NCBI GenBank assembly: GCA_949291395.1
Contig: CASEVW010000143.1
Location: 1-36,634 of the forward strand
From: an uncultured Oscillospiraceae bacterium
GTDB taxonomy: Bacteria; Bacillota; Clostridia; Oscillospirales; Ruminococcaceae
DNA: 36,634 nucleotides
Reading direction: 5' to 3'
Made by a program: the position numbers and the translations under genes. The notes beneath the pieces are model-generated. The model was given only the letters and a program-made list of their open reading frames with translations, was not told the DNA's origin and did no database searches. Shown here one piece after another: positions 16,138-23,367 of the stretch; the stretch's first letter is position 1, and every line of letters begins with the position of its first letter.

Positions 16138-18270
16138 ATGGCAGCGAATCCTATTTTTATCAACCGGGAACTGAGTTGGCTGGACTTCAACAAACGGGTG
16201 CTGGCGCTGAGCAAGGACAAGACCGTCCCTTTGGCGGAGCAGATGAAATTTGCGGCGATCTACGGCAGCAACCTGGATGAATTTTTTATGGTGCGGGTGG
16301 GCTCGCTCTATGACCGCACGCTGCTGAAAAACGAGATCACCGAAAACAAGACCAACATGACCGCCGCCCAGCAGCTTCAGGCCATTATGCCCAAAACGGG
16401 GGAGCTGCAGGAACAGTGCGATAAGTATGTGGCAAAGCTGTTTGAAAACCTGGAAAAGATCGGCTATAAAAAGATCAACTTTGAGGCGCTGAGCAAGGAG
16501 GATGAAAAGTTCTGGAAGAAGTATTTTCAGAACGAGCTGTTCCCGGTGCTGTCGCCCCAGATCATCGACCACCGCCATCCTTTCCCGTTTTTGCGCAACC
16601 AGGAGATCTATCTGTGCGCCACATTGAAAGGCAAGGGCGAGGCGACGGTATCCTATGCGATCCTGCCCATTGGCAACCAGTTTGAGCGGATCCTGTATCT
16701 GAAAAAGGAGGATGCGGTCTATTATGGACTGGCAGAGGAGCTGATCCTGCACTTTGCGGAGCTGGTATTCCCCACGCTGCAAAAAAAGTGCCTGTTCCGC
16801 ATTACCCGCAATGCGGACATCACCGCAAAAGAAGGCATGTTCGATCAGGACATCGACTACCGCCAGGTGATGAGCGAGTTGCTGAAAAAACGGCGGAAGC
16901 TGGCGGCGGTGCGCATCCAGTTCTGGAAGCAGCCCGCCCAGGAGATCCAGTCCTATCTGTGCGAAAAGCTGGTACTGCCCGGCAACCAGTGCTTTGCGCA
17001 GACCAGCCCGCTGGACCTGTCTTTCTTCTTTAAACTCACCGGCCGGCTGCAAAGCGAGGGATATACCCAGTTGTTTTATCCGCCGGCAAAACCGATGCAG
17101 GCGCCCCACGGCTACAAGCTGGGCAGCGAAGTGCGCAAACACGACGTGCTCATCGCGTACCCCTACCAGAGCATGCGGCCTTTCATCAAGATGCTGCTTG
17201 CCGCCGCCTTTGATCCGGAGGTCATCTCCATCAAGATGACCCTGTACCGCATGGCGCGGGATTCCCAGATCGTGCAGGCGCTGATCGCCGCCGCCGAAAA
17301 CGGCAAGGAAGTCGTGGCGGTGGTGGAACTGCGGGCCCGGTTTGACGAGCAGAACAACATCGACTGGTCCAAGCAGTTGGAAGAAGCGGGCTGCACCGTG
17401 CTGTATGGCCTGGATGACTACAAAGTCCACTCCAAGCTGACCCTGATCACCCGCCGCACCCAAAACGGGTATCACTACACCACCCAGATCGGTACCGGCA
17501 ACTACAACGAAAAGACCAGCGAGCAGTATACCGACCTTTCCTATGTGACCACCCGGCCGGAGATCGGCGAGGAAGCCGCGGCGGTGTTCAACAACCTGGC
17601 GGTGGAACGGCTGACGGCGCACACCAGCCATCTTGTGGTGGCGCCGCTCTGCTTCAAGAGCGTCCTGCTGGAAGAGATGGACCGGGAGATCGAAAAAGCA
17701 AAACGGGGCGAACCGGCACGCATCATCATCAAGAACAACTCCCTCAGCGACAAAGACGTGATCGAAAAGCTGTCGGAAGCCTCCTGCGCCGGGGTTCCCA
17801 TTGACATGGTGGTCCGTGGCATCTGCTGCATTCGGGCGGGCGTTCCCGGGTATACCGAAAACCTGCGGGTGCGCAGCATCGTGGGGCGGTATCTGGAACA
17901 TTCCCGCATCTACTCCTTTGGCGACGGCGGGAACATGCGCATCTATATGGCCTCCGGCGATTTCTTGACCCGCAACACAGAGCGCCGGGTGGAGGTAGGC
18001 CTTAAAGTACCCGACCCCATCATTGCCGCAAAGCTGCGCAAGATCGTGGATCTGGAACTGGCGGATAACGTGAACGCCCGGGAGATGAAACCGGACGGCA
18101 GCTATTCCAAAGTAAAGCCGAATCCCGGTGACCCCAGAGTGGACAGCCAGATGGAACTGTACAATCTGTTCAAGGACGATTTTGGAACAGCCATTTCGGA
18201 AGAACCCGCTCCCAAAGAGAGTAAGCAAGGCTTTTTCCAGCGGTTGGGCCAGCTGTTCCGGCGCAAATAA
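16138..18270 (+). CDS. ppk1: Polyphosphate kinase PPK1
   Basis: PPK1 reversibly polymerises the gamma-phosphate of ATP into inorganic polyphosphate. The 710-residue length and four-domain layout fit. The N terminus has the family sequence FINRELSWLDFN and GSNLDEFFMVRVG. The autophosphorylated His is H431 in YKVHSKL, and the second conserved His is H588 in EHSRIYSF. GTGNYNEKTS and DLSYVT are further signatures. The last 30 residues are a divergent basic tail. GAGGT 9 bases before the ATG overlaps the previous stop. No exopolyphosphatase gene lies next to it. Confidence 0.97.
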   Translation: MAANPIFINRELSWLDFNKRVLALSKDKTVPLAEQMKFAAIYGSNLDEFFMVRVGSLYDRTLLKNEITENKTNMTAAQQLQAIMPKTGELQEQCDKYVAKLFENLEKIGYKKINFEALSKEDEKFWKKYFQNELFPVLSPQIIDHRHPFPFLRNQEIYLCATLKGKGEATVSYAILPIGNQFERILYLKKEDAVYYGLAEELILHFAELVFPTLQKKCLFRITRNADITAKEGMFDQDIDYRQVMSELLKKRRKLAAVRIQFWKQPAQEIQSYLCEKLVLPGNQCFAQTSPLDLSFFFKLTGRLQSEGYTQLFYPPAKPMQAPHGYKLGSEVRKHDVLIAYPYQSMRPFIKMLLAAAFDPEVISIKMTLYRMARDSQIVQALIAAAENGKEVVAVVELRARFDEQNNIDWSKQLEEAGCTVLYGLDDYKVHSKLTLITRRTQNGYHYTTQIGTGNYNEKTSEQYTDLSYVTTRPEIGEEAAAVFNNLAVERLTAHTSHLVVAPLCFKSVLLEEMDREIEKAKRGEPARIIIKNNSLSDKDVIEKLSEASCAGVPIDMVVRGICCIRAGVPGYTENLRVRSIVGRYLEHSRIYSFGDGGNMRIYMASGDFLTRNTERRVEVGLKVPDPIIAAKLRKIVDLELADNVNAREMKPDGSYSKVKPNPGDPRVDSQMELYNLFKDDFGTAISEEPAPKESKQGFFQRLGQLFRRK

Positions 18271-18288
18271 CAAATACGACTCATAAGG

Positions 18289-18336
18289 CACAGGGCAAAA
18301 GCAGGGAACGTTTCGCTTTTGCCCTGTGTTTTTGTT
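18289..18336 (+). terminator. Rho-independent terminator after ppk1
   Basis: A perfect 14-bp stem, 18289-18302 with 18315-18328 (core CAGGGCAAAAGC), is followed by TTTTTGTTG. Confidence 0.92.
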
Positions 18337-18424
18337 GTCTGCCGTAAATAGTCTGGGGGATACTTTTCCGCCGTTTCGCATATGCATGATACCAGTTGAA
18401 GTTTGAAAAAACGGGGGAAAGGTC

Positions 18425-19270
18425 ATGTGGAAGATCAGTCAATCAGACGCGGCAAAGGACGTTCTGCCCACGGCGGCGGAGATGAAGCAGGCATTCCGCT
18501 TGCCGGAACAAAAGCAGACAGACCCGGCGGGGCCCAACTATATCGTGTGGATGCAGGGGCTGATCTGCCTGCTGATGCTTGGGGCGGTGCTGTTTACCAG
18601 GCAGTTTCAGCCGGACCTGTATCAGAGTTTTCGCGCGGGATACCAGCAGGCCCTCAGCCAGGGGGTGCAGCTTTCCGGCACGGAAGAGCTGGTCAAGTTT
18701 GCCAATGGCGCCATGGAGGACGTACGGGTGAAAACCAAGCAGGCAATGGCCAGCCTGGAGACCCAGCTGGCGGAAAGCAGCCCCACTGCCTCGGTGGGCC
18801 TTGGCGCGGGCGGCACGGTGAGCGGGAAAAAGCCCAAAACGCCCCCGGCGGGCTGTTCGCTGGAAAGCTATCTTCCCAAGCAGACCCTCGGCCAGCCGCT
18901 AGCAGAGTATTGGCTGAGTTCCGGCTATGGCTGGCGCAAGGACCCGTTCACCGGCAATTGGGATTTTCATCGGGGCAGCGACCTGGCGGCGGCGGAAGGC
19001 ACCCCAATCCACCCGGCTCTGCCGGGGGTCATTCAAAAAAGTTCTTACAACAGCTCCTATGGAAATTATGTGCTGGTGCTCCACGATAACGGCGTGGCCA
19101 CCCGGTACTGCCATATGCAGTATGTGTTCGTGCGGCAAGGCGAGCGGGTGACAGCGGAGGACATCCTGGGCACCGTTGGCCAGACCGGGGCGGCCACCGG
19201 GCCTCATCTGCACTTTGAGCTGATGCATGACGATGTGCGCTACGATCCGGCCGGGGCTTTGGAGCTGTGA
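18425..19270 (+). CDS. Membrane-anchored M23 (LytM) peptidase, SpoIVFA-like
   Basis: The 281-residue protein has a cytoplasmic N terminus of about 38 residues, one membrane segment (about 39-58), a linker, and a C-terminal M23/LytM domain (about 160-281). The zinc ligands appear complete: HRGSD gives H182 and D186, and GPHLHFE gives H261-H263; H230 is the other conserved His. A complete set implies possible peptidoglycan endopeptidase activity. Type II topology with M23 outside, the directly coupled M50 gene, and the radical SAM/DUF2344 genes downstream together resemble the spoIVFA setting of spore-forming Clostridia. The link to SpoIVFA is inference from context and architecture; a general cell-wall hydrolase is the alternative. 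Confidence 0.8.
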   Translation: MWKISQSDAAKDVLPTAAEMKQAFRLPEQKQTDPAGPNYIVWMQGLICLLMLGAVLFTRQFQPDLYQSFRAGYQQALSQGVQLSGTEELVKFANGAMEDVRVKTKQAMASLETQLAESSPTASVGLGAGGTVSGKKPKTPPAGCSLESYLPKQTLGQPLAEYWLSSGYGWRKDPFTGNWDFHRGSDLAAAEGTPIHPALPGVIQKSSYNSSYGNYVLVLHDNGVATRYCHMQYVFVRQGERVTAEDILGTVGQTGAATGPHLHFELMHDDVRYDPAGALEL

Positions 19271-19683
19271 TCCGGTTTCGCTATCCCATCCTGATGCTTG
19301 CGGGGCTTTGGGTCATGCTCTACCGGGATCACCTGGGCCTGGTGCGCATCAGCTTGCTGTGTTCGCTGCTGCATGAAAGCGGGCACCTGCTGGTGTGGTG
19401 GAAGATGACCCATAAACTGCCGGAGCTGATCCTGTCGCCCCGGGGCATTGGGCTGGCCATCTGGGACACGCCGCTGTCCCTCCGGCAGGAGAGCTGGCTG
19501 GCGGCGGCCGGCCCGGCCATGAATTTTCTGCTGGCGGCGGCAAGCTGGGCGGTGCTGAACCAAAAAGCAAGCTATTGGGGCTACTATTTTATGGGCACGA
19601 ATTTGCTGGTGGGGCTGTTTAACCTGCTGCCTTTTGGTGATTTGGACGGAAAACGCCTCTGGAAGAATTTATTGGGGCGATAA
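19267..19683 (+). CDS. Small M50 site-2-type membrane metalloprotease, SpoIVFB-like
   Basis: This 138-residue membrane protein has the active-site HExxH as H36-E37-S-G-H40 within a hydrophobic segment, and the third zinc ligand D127 in NLLPFGDLDG. AGPAMNFLLA in between is the usual conserved loop/helix of M50 proteases. These are the landmarks of intramembrane zinc proteases such as SpoIVFB, which cleaves pro-sigma-K. At 138 residues it is close to the smallest possible core: no CBS or PDZ domain and few membrane segments beyond the catalytic ones. The start GTG overlaps the stop of the M23 gene as GTGA, so translation is coupled. Confidence 0.82.
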   Translation: MIRFRYPILMLAGLWVMLYRDHLGLVRISLLCSLLHESGHLLVWWKMTHKLPELILSPRGIGLAIWDTPLSLRQESWLAAAGPAMNFLLAAASWAVLNQKASYWGYYFMGTNLLVGLFNLLPFGDLDGKRLWKNLLGR

Positions 19684-19685
19684 AA

Positions 19686-19714
19686 TTGCATTTCTTGCAC
19701 AAATCAGTTACAAT
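19686..19714 (+). promoter_or_regulatory. SigA-type promoter for the radical SAM gene
   Basis: TTGCAT (19686-19691) and TACAAT (19709-19714) are spaced by 17 bases, just after the M50 stop codon and 37 bases before the GTG start. Confidence 0.65.
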
Positions 19715-19750
19715 AAAAAGTACTGTTTGAATGTGGAGGAATGAAAACAA

Positions 19751-21613
19751 GTGTTTGATCCAAAACTGAAGGAAGCCCTGGCCCGGGTACAGAAGCCCGG
19801 CCGCTACACCGGCGGCGAGCCTGGCTGCGTAATAAAAAACAAAGACGAAGTGGACCTGCGCTTTGCGTTCTGCTTTCCGGACACCTACGAGGTGGGCATG
19901 TCCTTTTTGGGCATGAAGATCCTGTACGAGCTGCTCAACGAGCACCCCCGCTGGTGGTGCGAGCGCGCCTTTATGCCCTGGCTGGACATGAAGGAGGAGA
20001 TGGAGCGGCTGCATCTGCCCACCTATGCGCTGGAAAGCAAGGACCCGCTGACTGCCTTTGACATCGTGGGCTTTACCCTGCAATACGAATTGTCCTACAC
20101 CAACATCCTGGCCATGCTGGATATGGCGGGCATCCCGCTGTACAGCAAGGACCGGGACGAGAGCTGGCCGCTGGTCGTGGCCGGCGGTCCCTGCGTGTGC
20201 AACGCCGAGCCCATCGCCGATTTTATCGACATGATGATGCTGGGCGAGGGCGAGCTGCAGCTGCCGGAAGTCTGCGCCACGGTGGAGCAGGCCAAAAAGG
20301 AAGGCATCAGCAAAAAGGAACTGCTGCGCCGCCTTGCCAAGATCGAAGGCTGCTATGTGCCCAGCTTTTACGATGTGACCTACCAGGAGGACGGCCGCAT
20401 CCAGGCCGTCACCCCCAACGAGCCCTGCGCCCCGGCGGTGGTGCACAAGGCCATCATCAAGGATATGAACTCCCAGAAGCTGCCCACCAACTTTGTGGTG
20501 CCCATGGTGGGCGCGGTGCATGACCGTGCCCAGATCGAGGTGCTGCGGGGCTGTGTGCGCGGCTGCCGCTTCTGCCAGGCGGGCTTCATTTACCGGCCCA
20601 TGCGCCAGAGGGATGCCCAGCTGCTGAACCGGGCGGCCCAGGACCTGTGCGCCAACACCGGCTATGAAGAGATCAGCCTGACCAGCCTGTCCACCTCGGA
20701 CCACGGCCAGCTGGAAGAACTGCTGGACGATATGGCCCCCTGGACGGAAAAAGAGCATGTGAGCATTTCGCTGCCCTCGCTGCGCATTGATAACTTCACC
20801 GAGAGCCTGATCGAAAAGACCACAAAAGTGCGCAAGAGCGGCCTGACCTTTGCGCCCGAGGCCGGCACCCAGCGCCTGCGTGATGTGATCAACAAGAACA
20901 TCACCTGGGAAGAGATCGAAAAGACCTGCAATCTGGCGTTCAAGGCGGGCTACACCTCGGTGAAGCTGTACTTTATGATGGGCCTGCCCACCGAGACGCT
21001 GGAGGATATCGAGGGCATTGCCAAGACTGCCCAGCAGATCGTGGAGCTGTACTATGCCAATCCCGATAAGCCCAAGGTCCGCAGCGTGCAGGTGACCATC
21101 AGCTGTGCCTGCTTTGTGCCCAAGCCCCACACCCCCTTCCAGTTCGTTCCCCAGGACACCGAGGAGATGCTGCGGGAGAAGCAGCAGCACCTGCTGCACA
21201 GCGTTCACAGCAAAAAGATCCATGTGAACTACCACGACAGCAAGACCAGCTTTTTGGAGGCGGTGTTCGCCAAGGGCGACCGCCGTCTGGCCCCGGTGAT
21301 CGAAGCCGCTTACCGCAAGGGCTGCGTGTTTGACGGCTGGGATGAGTGCTTCCAGTACGATACCTGGATGGAGACCTTCCAGCAGTTCGGCCTGGACACC
21401 GCTTTCTATGCCAACCGGATGATCGGCCTGGACGAGGTGACCCCCTGGAGCCACCTGGATTACGGCATCAGCCACGAGTTCCTGGTGCGGGAGTACAAAA
21501 AGGCCACCCAGGCCCAGACCACCCAGCCCTGCAACCGGGTGTGCAGTGCCTGCGGCGCAAACAAATTGTTAGGAGGTGCCTGCTTTGACTACAGTAAGGA
21601 TCTGGTTCACTAA
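19751..21613 (+). CDS. B12-type radical SAM protein (TIGR03960 family)
   Basis: The 620-residue protein belongs to the uncharacterised TIGR03960 radical SAM family, which is encoded beside, or fused to, a DUF2344/TIGR03936 protein. The N-terminal part (about 30-190) resembles a cobalamin-binding-type Rossmann domain (FCFPDTYEVGMS, VVAGGPCVCNAEPIADF, GEGE) but I see no DxHxxG cobalamin-ligand motif. The radical SAM cysteines are C268, C272 and C275 in RGCVRGCRFCQAGF, with SLSTSDH and FAPEAGTQRLRDVINK downstream. The C-terminal part carries further cysteines (CNRVCSACGAN). It starts at GTG 19751, 10 bases after GGAGGA. The reaction is unknown; proximity to ribosome and tRNA genes suggests RNA or ribosome modification, which is speculation. 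Confidence 0.88.
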   Translation: MFDPKLKEALARVQKPGRYTGGEPGCVIKNKDEVDLRFAFCFPDTYEVGMSFLGMKILYELLNEHPRWWCERAFMPWLDMKEEMERLHLPTYALESKDPLTAFDIVGFTLQYELSYTNILAMLDMAGIPLYSKDRDESWPLVVAGGPCVCNAEPIADFIDMMMLGEGELQLPEVCATVEQAKKEGISKKELLRRLAKIEGCYVPSFYDVTYQEDGRIQAVTPNEPCAPAVVHKAIIKDMNSQKLPTNFVVPMVGAVHDRAQIEVLRGCVRGCRFCQAGFIYRPMRQRDAQLLNRAAQDLCANTGYEEISLTSLSTSDHGQLEELLDDMAPWTEKEHVSISLPSLRIDNFTESLIEKTTKVRKSGLTFAPEAGTQRLRDVINKNITWEEIEKTCNLAFKAGYTSVKLYFMMGLPTETLEDIEGIAKTAQQIVELYYANPDKPKVRSVQVTISCACFVPKPHTPFQFVPQDTEEMLREKQQHLLHSVHSKKIHVNYHDSKTSFLEAVFAKGDRRLAPVIEAAYRKGCVFDGWDECFQYDTWMETFQQFGLDTAFYANRMIGLDEVTPWSHLDYGISHEFLVREYKKATQAQTTQPCNRVCSACGANKLLGGACFDYSKDLVH

Positions 21614-22229
21614 AACAGGGGAGGCCTCTTACATCTCGCTGCTGGACCTGCAGCGGGTGATGCAGCGCTCGCTGAAGCGCAGCGCACTGCCGGTGTGGTA
21701 CACCATGGGCTTTAACCCCCATATCTATATGACTTTTGCCAGCCCCCTGCCTCTGGGCCAGGAAAGCCTGGTGGAGAGCGTGGACGTGAAGACCGCGCAG
21801 GATCCAGTGGACCTTGAAACCTGGCAGCAGGCTTTGAGCAAGGTGATGCCGCTGGGCATCCAGGTCACCAAGGTGGCCCGGCCTGCCCACAAGGCGGAGG
21901 AGATCAAGTTTGCCCGCTACCGGGTGGTCCTGCCCGCCGGAGCAAAGACCAGCCTGGAGGACTACAACCAGCGGGAAAGTGCCGTGGTCATGAAAAAGAC
22001 CAAGCGGGGCCAGAAGGCCATCGAGCTGAAAGAGTACCTGCCGAAGGTGGCGTATGAAGAGCAGGACGGCCAGCTGAAGATCGAGCTGCTGCTGCCTGCG
22101 GGGGAGGGCACGAACCTGAACCCCAGCTTGTGGCTGACCTTCCTGCAGGACAACTGCGGGCTGAATATCACCGAGGCCTCTGTGCTGCGCACCCACCTGC
22201 TTTTGGAAAATATGCAGGATTTCAGCTAA
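21585..22229 (+). CDS. DUF2344 radical SAM-linked protein (TIGR03936 family)
   Basis: This 214-residue protein is the usual partner of the TIGR03960 radical SAM protein. Recognisable family features are the beginning VRIWFTKTGEASYISLLDLQRVMQRSLKRS and MGFNPHIYMTFASPLPLG, which recall the RNA-binding-like start of DUF2344. Its function is not known. It overlaps the radical SAM gene by 29 bases, indicating tight coupling and probably a complex. I place the start at TTG 21585, eight bases after AGGAGG (21571-21576); the upstream in-frame GTG at 21576 overlaps that site and is unlikely. Confidence 0.87.
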   Translation: MTTVRIWFTKTGEASYISLLDLQRVMQRSLKRSALPVWYTMGFNPHIYMTFASPLPLGQESLVESVDVKTAQDPVDLETWQQALSKVMPLGIQVTKVARPAHKAEEIKFARYRVVLPAGAKTSLEDYNQRESAVVMKKTKRGQKAIELKEYLPKVAYEEQDGQLKIELLLPAGEGTNLNPSLWLTFLQDNCGLNITEASVLRTHLLLENMQDFS

Positions 22230-22236
22230 AAAGCAC

Positions 22237-22265
22237 TTGCAAAGCATATTCAGTTGTGCTATACT
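22237..22265 (+). promoter_or_regulatory. Promoter for rplS
   Basis: TTGCAA (22237-22242) and TATACT (22260-22265) are spaced by 17 bases, with a TGC extended -10 just before the -10 hexamer. Transcription should begin near 22272, giving a leader of about 115 bases. Confidence 0.82.
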
Positions 22266-22271
22266 TTTTAG

Positions 22272-22386
22272 GCGTTAGTGTTCGCTGGCACCCCCCAGCG
22301 GAGTTAATGTATATCATTAAACGGACGGTCCTCTACCATGCACTGTGCATCGGGTATGAACGTCTACAAAAATGGAGGATTTTACA
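22272..22386 (+). promoter_or_regulatory. Structured 5' leader of rplS, probable ribosomal-protein autoregulatory element
   Basis: At least three hairpins lie between promoter and ribosome binding site. CGCTGG (22283-22288) pairs with CCAGCG (22295-22300). TTAATG (22304-22309) pairs with CATTAA (22315-22320). TACCATGCA (22334-22342) pairs with TGCATcGGTA (22346-22356), and GGACG/CGTCT may enclose it. Firmicutes L19 operons are known to carry autoregulatory leaders (Rfam has an L19 leader family); I cannot confirm that this matches that consensus. Confidence 0.55.
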
Positions 22387-22728
22387 ATGGACGCAATGAA
22401 GATTATCACCGAGGGCATGATCAAAGAGAATCAGCCCAAGTTCGAGATCGGCGACACCGTTCGCGTTTCTGTTCGCATCAAGGAAGGCGAGCGTGAGCGT
22501 ATCCAGGCCTTCGAGGGCACTGTGATCGCCAAGAAGCACGGCGGCGTTGCTGAGACCTTCACCGTTCGCCGTTCTTCTTACGGCGTTGGTGTGGAGCGTG
22601 TGTTCCCCGTGAACTCTCCCTTCGTTGAGAAGGTGGAGGTCATCCGCCGTGGTAAGGTTCGCCGCGCTAAGCTGTTCTATCTGCGTGGTCGTACCGGCAA
22701 GGCTGCCAAGGTTAAGGAACAGATCTGA
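22387..22728 (+). CDS. rplS: 50S ribosomal protein L19
   Basis: L19 sits at the interface between the 30S and 50S subunits. The 113-residue protein shows [44 protein letters not shown] and [12 protein letters not shown], which identify it clearly. ATG 22387 is chosen because GGAGGA (22374-22379) precedes it by 7 bases; an ATG at 22372 overlaps that site. Codon choice is strongly biased (Arg is CGT/CGC only), unlike neighbours that use CGG freely, as expected for a highly expressed gene. It has its own promoter, leader and terminator. Confidence 0.98.
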   Translation: MDAMKIITEGMIKENQPKFEIGDTVRVSVRIKEGERERIQAFEGTVIAKKHGGVAETFTVRRSSYGVGVERVFPVNSPFVEKVEVIRRGKVRRAKLFYLRGRTGKAAKVKEQI

Positions 22729-22736
22729 TAATCTGC

Positions 22737-22768
22737 AAAAAAGGGACAATGTATATTGTCCCTTTTTT
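22737..22768 (+). terminator. Rho-independent terminator after rplS
   Basis: A perfect 14-bp stem, AAAAAAGGGACAAT (22737-22750) with ATTGTCCCTTTTTT (22755-22768), closes a GTAT loop and ends in a T6 run. It is symmetrical enough to work in both directions. Confidence 0.93.
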
Positions 22769-22784
22769 CGTTATGTGGTAAAAT
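22756..22784 (+). promoter_or_regulatory. Possible promoter for lepB overlapping the rplS terminator
   Basis: TTGTCC (22756-22761) and TAAAAT (22779-22784) are 17 bases apart. The -35 lies in the descending arm of the terminator. The hexamers are imperfect, but the terminator upstream means lepB needs its own start or readthrough. Confidence 0.4.
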
Positions 22785-22827
22785 GTGAAATACGACTCAG
22801 CAAAACCTGGAAAGGTGGTGCGTTTTG

Positions 22828-23367
22828 ATGGAAGAGAAACGCTTCAAAAAAAATCTGGATCTGTTGGATTGGTATGACGCTTTGGTGTTCGCGCTGGCGG
22901 CCTTGGTGCTGATCTTCACCTTCTGCGTGCGCATCGTTGTGGTGGACGGCCATTCCATGGAGCCCACCCTTTCCAGCGGGGACCGGCTTTTGGTGCAGAG
23001 CACGCTGTACACGCCCCAGCAGGGCGACGTTGTGGTGGTGGATGGTTACATCAACTACGGCAAGCCTCTGGTCAAGCGTGTCATCGCCACAGGCGGAGAC
23101 ACGGTGGACATCGACCCGGAACAGGGGATCGTGTATGTGAACGGCCAGGCGCTGGACGAGCCTTATATCGCGGAGCCCACCTATACCCAGGGCAATATGA
23201 CCTTCCCACTCACTGTGCCGGAGGGCCAGCTGTTTTTGATGGGGGACAATCGCCAACATTCCACCGACAGCCGCTTCACCAGCGTGGGGCTGATCGATGA
23301 ACGGGATATTCTGGGCAAGGTGCTGTGGCGCATCTTCCCGCTGAACTCTTTGGAGAGGATCAAATGA
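22828..23367 (+). CDS. lepB: Signal peptidase I
   Basis: Signal peptidase I cleaves signal peptides from exported proteins at the outer face of the membrane. The 179-residue protein is the short single-anchor type found in Firmicutes: one membrane segment (about 17-37), then the catalytic domain. The nucleophile is S43 in GHSMEPTL and the general base K83 in LVKRVIA. GDNRQHSTDSR is the conserved box E. ATG 22828 is chosen over TTG 22825 because AAAGGTGG lies about 9 bases before it. Its last bases overlap rbgA (ATGA). Placement beside rplS and rbgA is common in Clostridia. Confidence 0.95.
   Translation: MEEKRFKKNLDLLDWYDALVFALAALVLIFTFCVRIVVVDGHSMEPTLSSGDRLLVQSTLYTPQQGDVVVVDGYINYGKPLVKRVIATGGDTVDIDPEQGIVYVNGQALDEPYIAEPTYTQGNMTFPLTVPEGQLFLMGDNRQHSTDSRFTSVGLIDERDILGKVLWRIFPLNSLERIK

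Noticed and set aside
18271..18287. AAATACGACTCAT, resembling the core of a T7 phage promoter, with a second partial match near 22788
   Set aside because: The CTATAG initiating half is missing in both, no phage genes are present, and a shared 12-base string in 36 kb is expected by chance.
15706..18426. A 906-residue open frame on the - strand opposite ppk1
   Set aside because: It mirrors ppk1 and has no ribosome binding site or family motifs. G/C-rich third codon positions on the + strand remove stops from one antisense frame.
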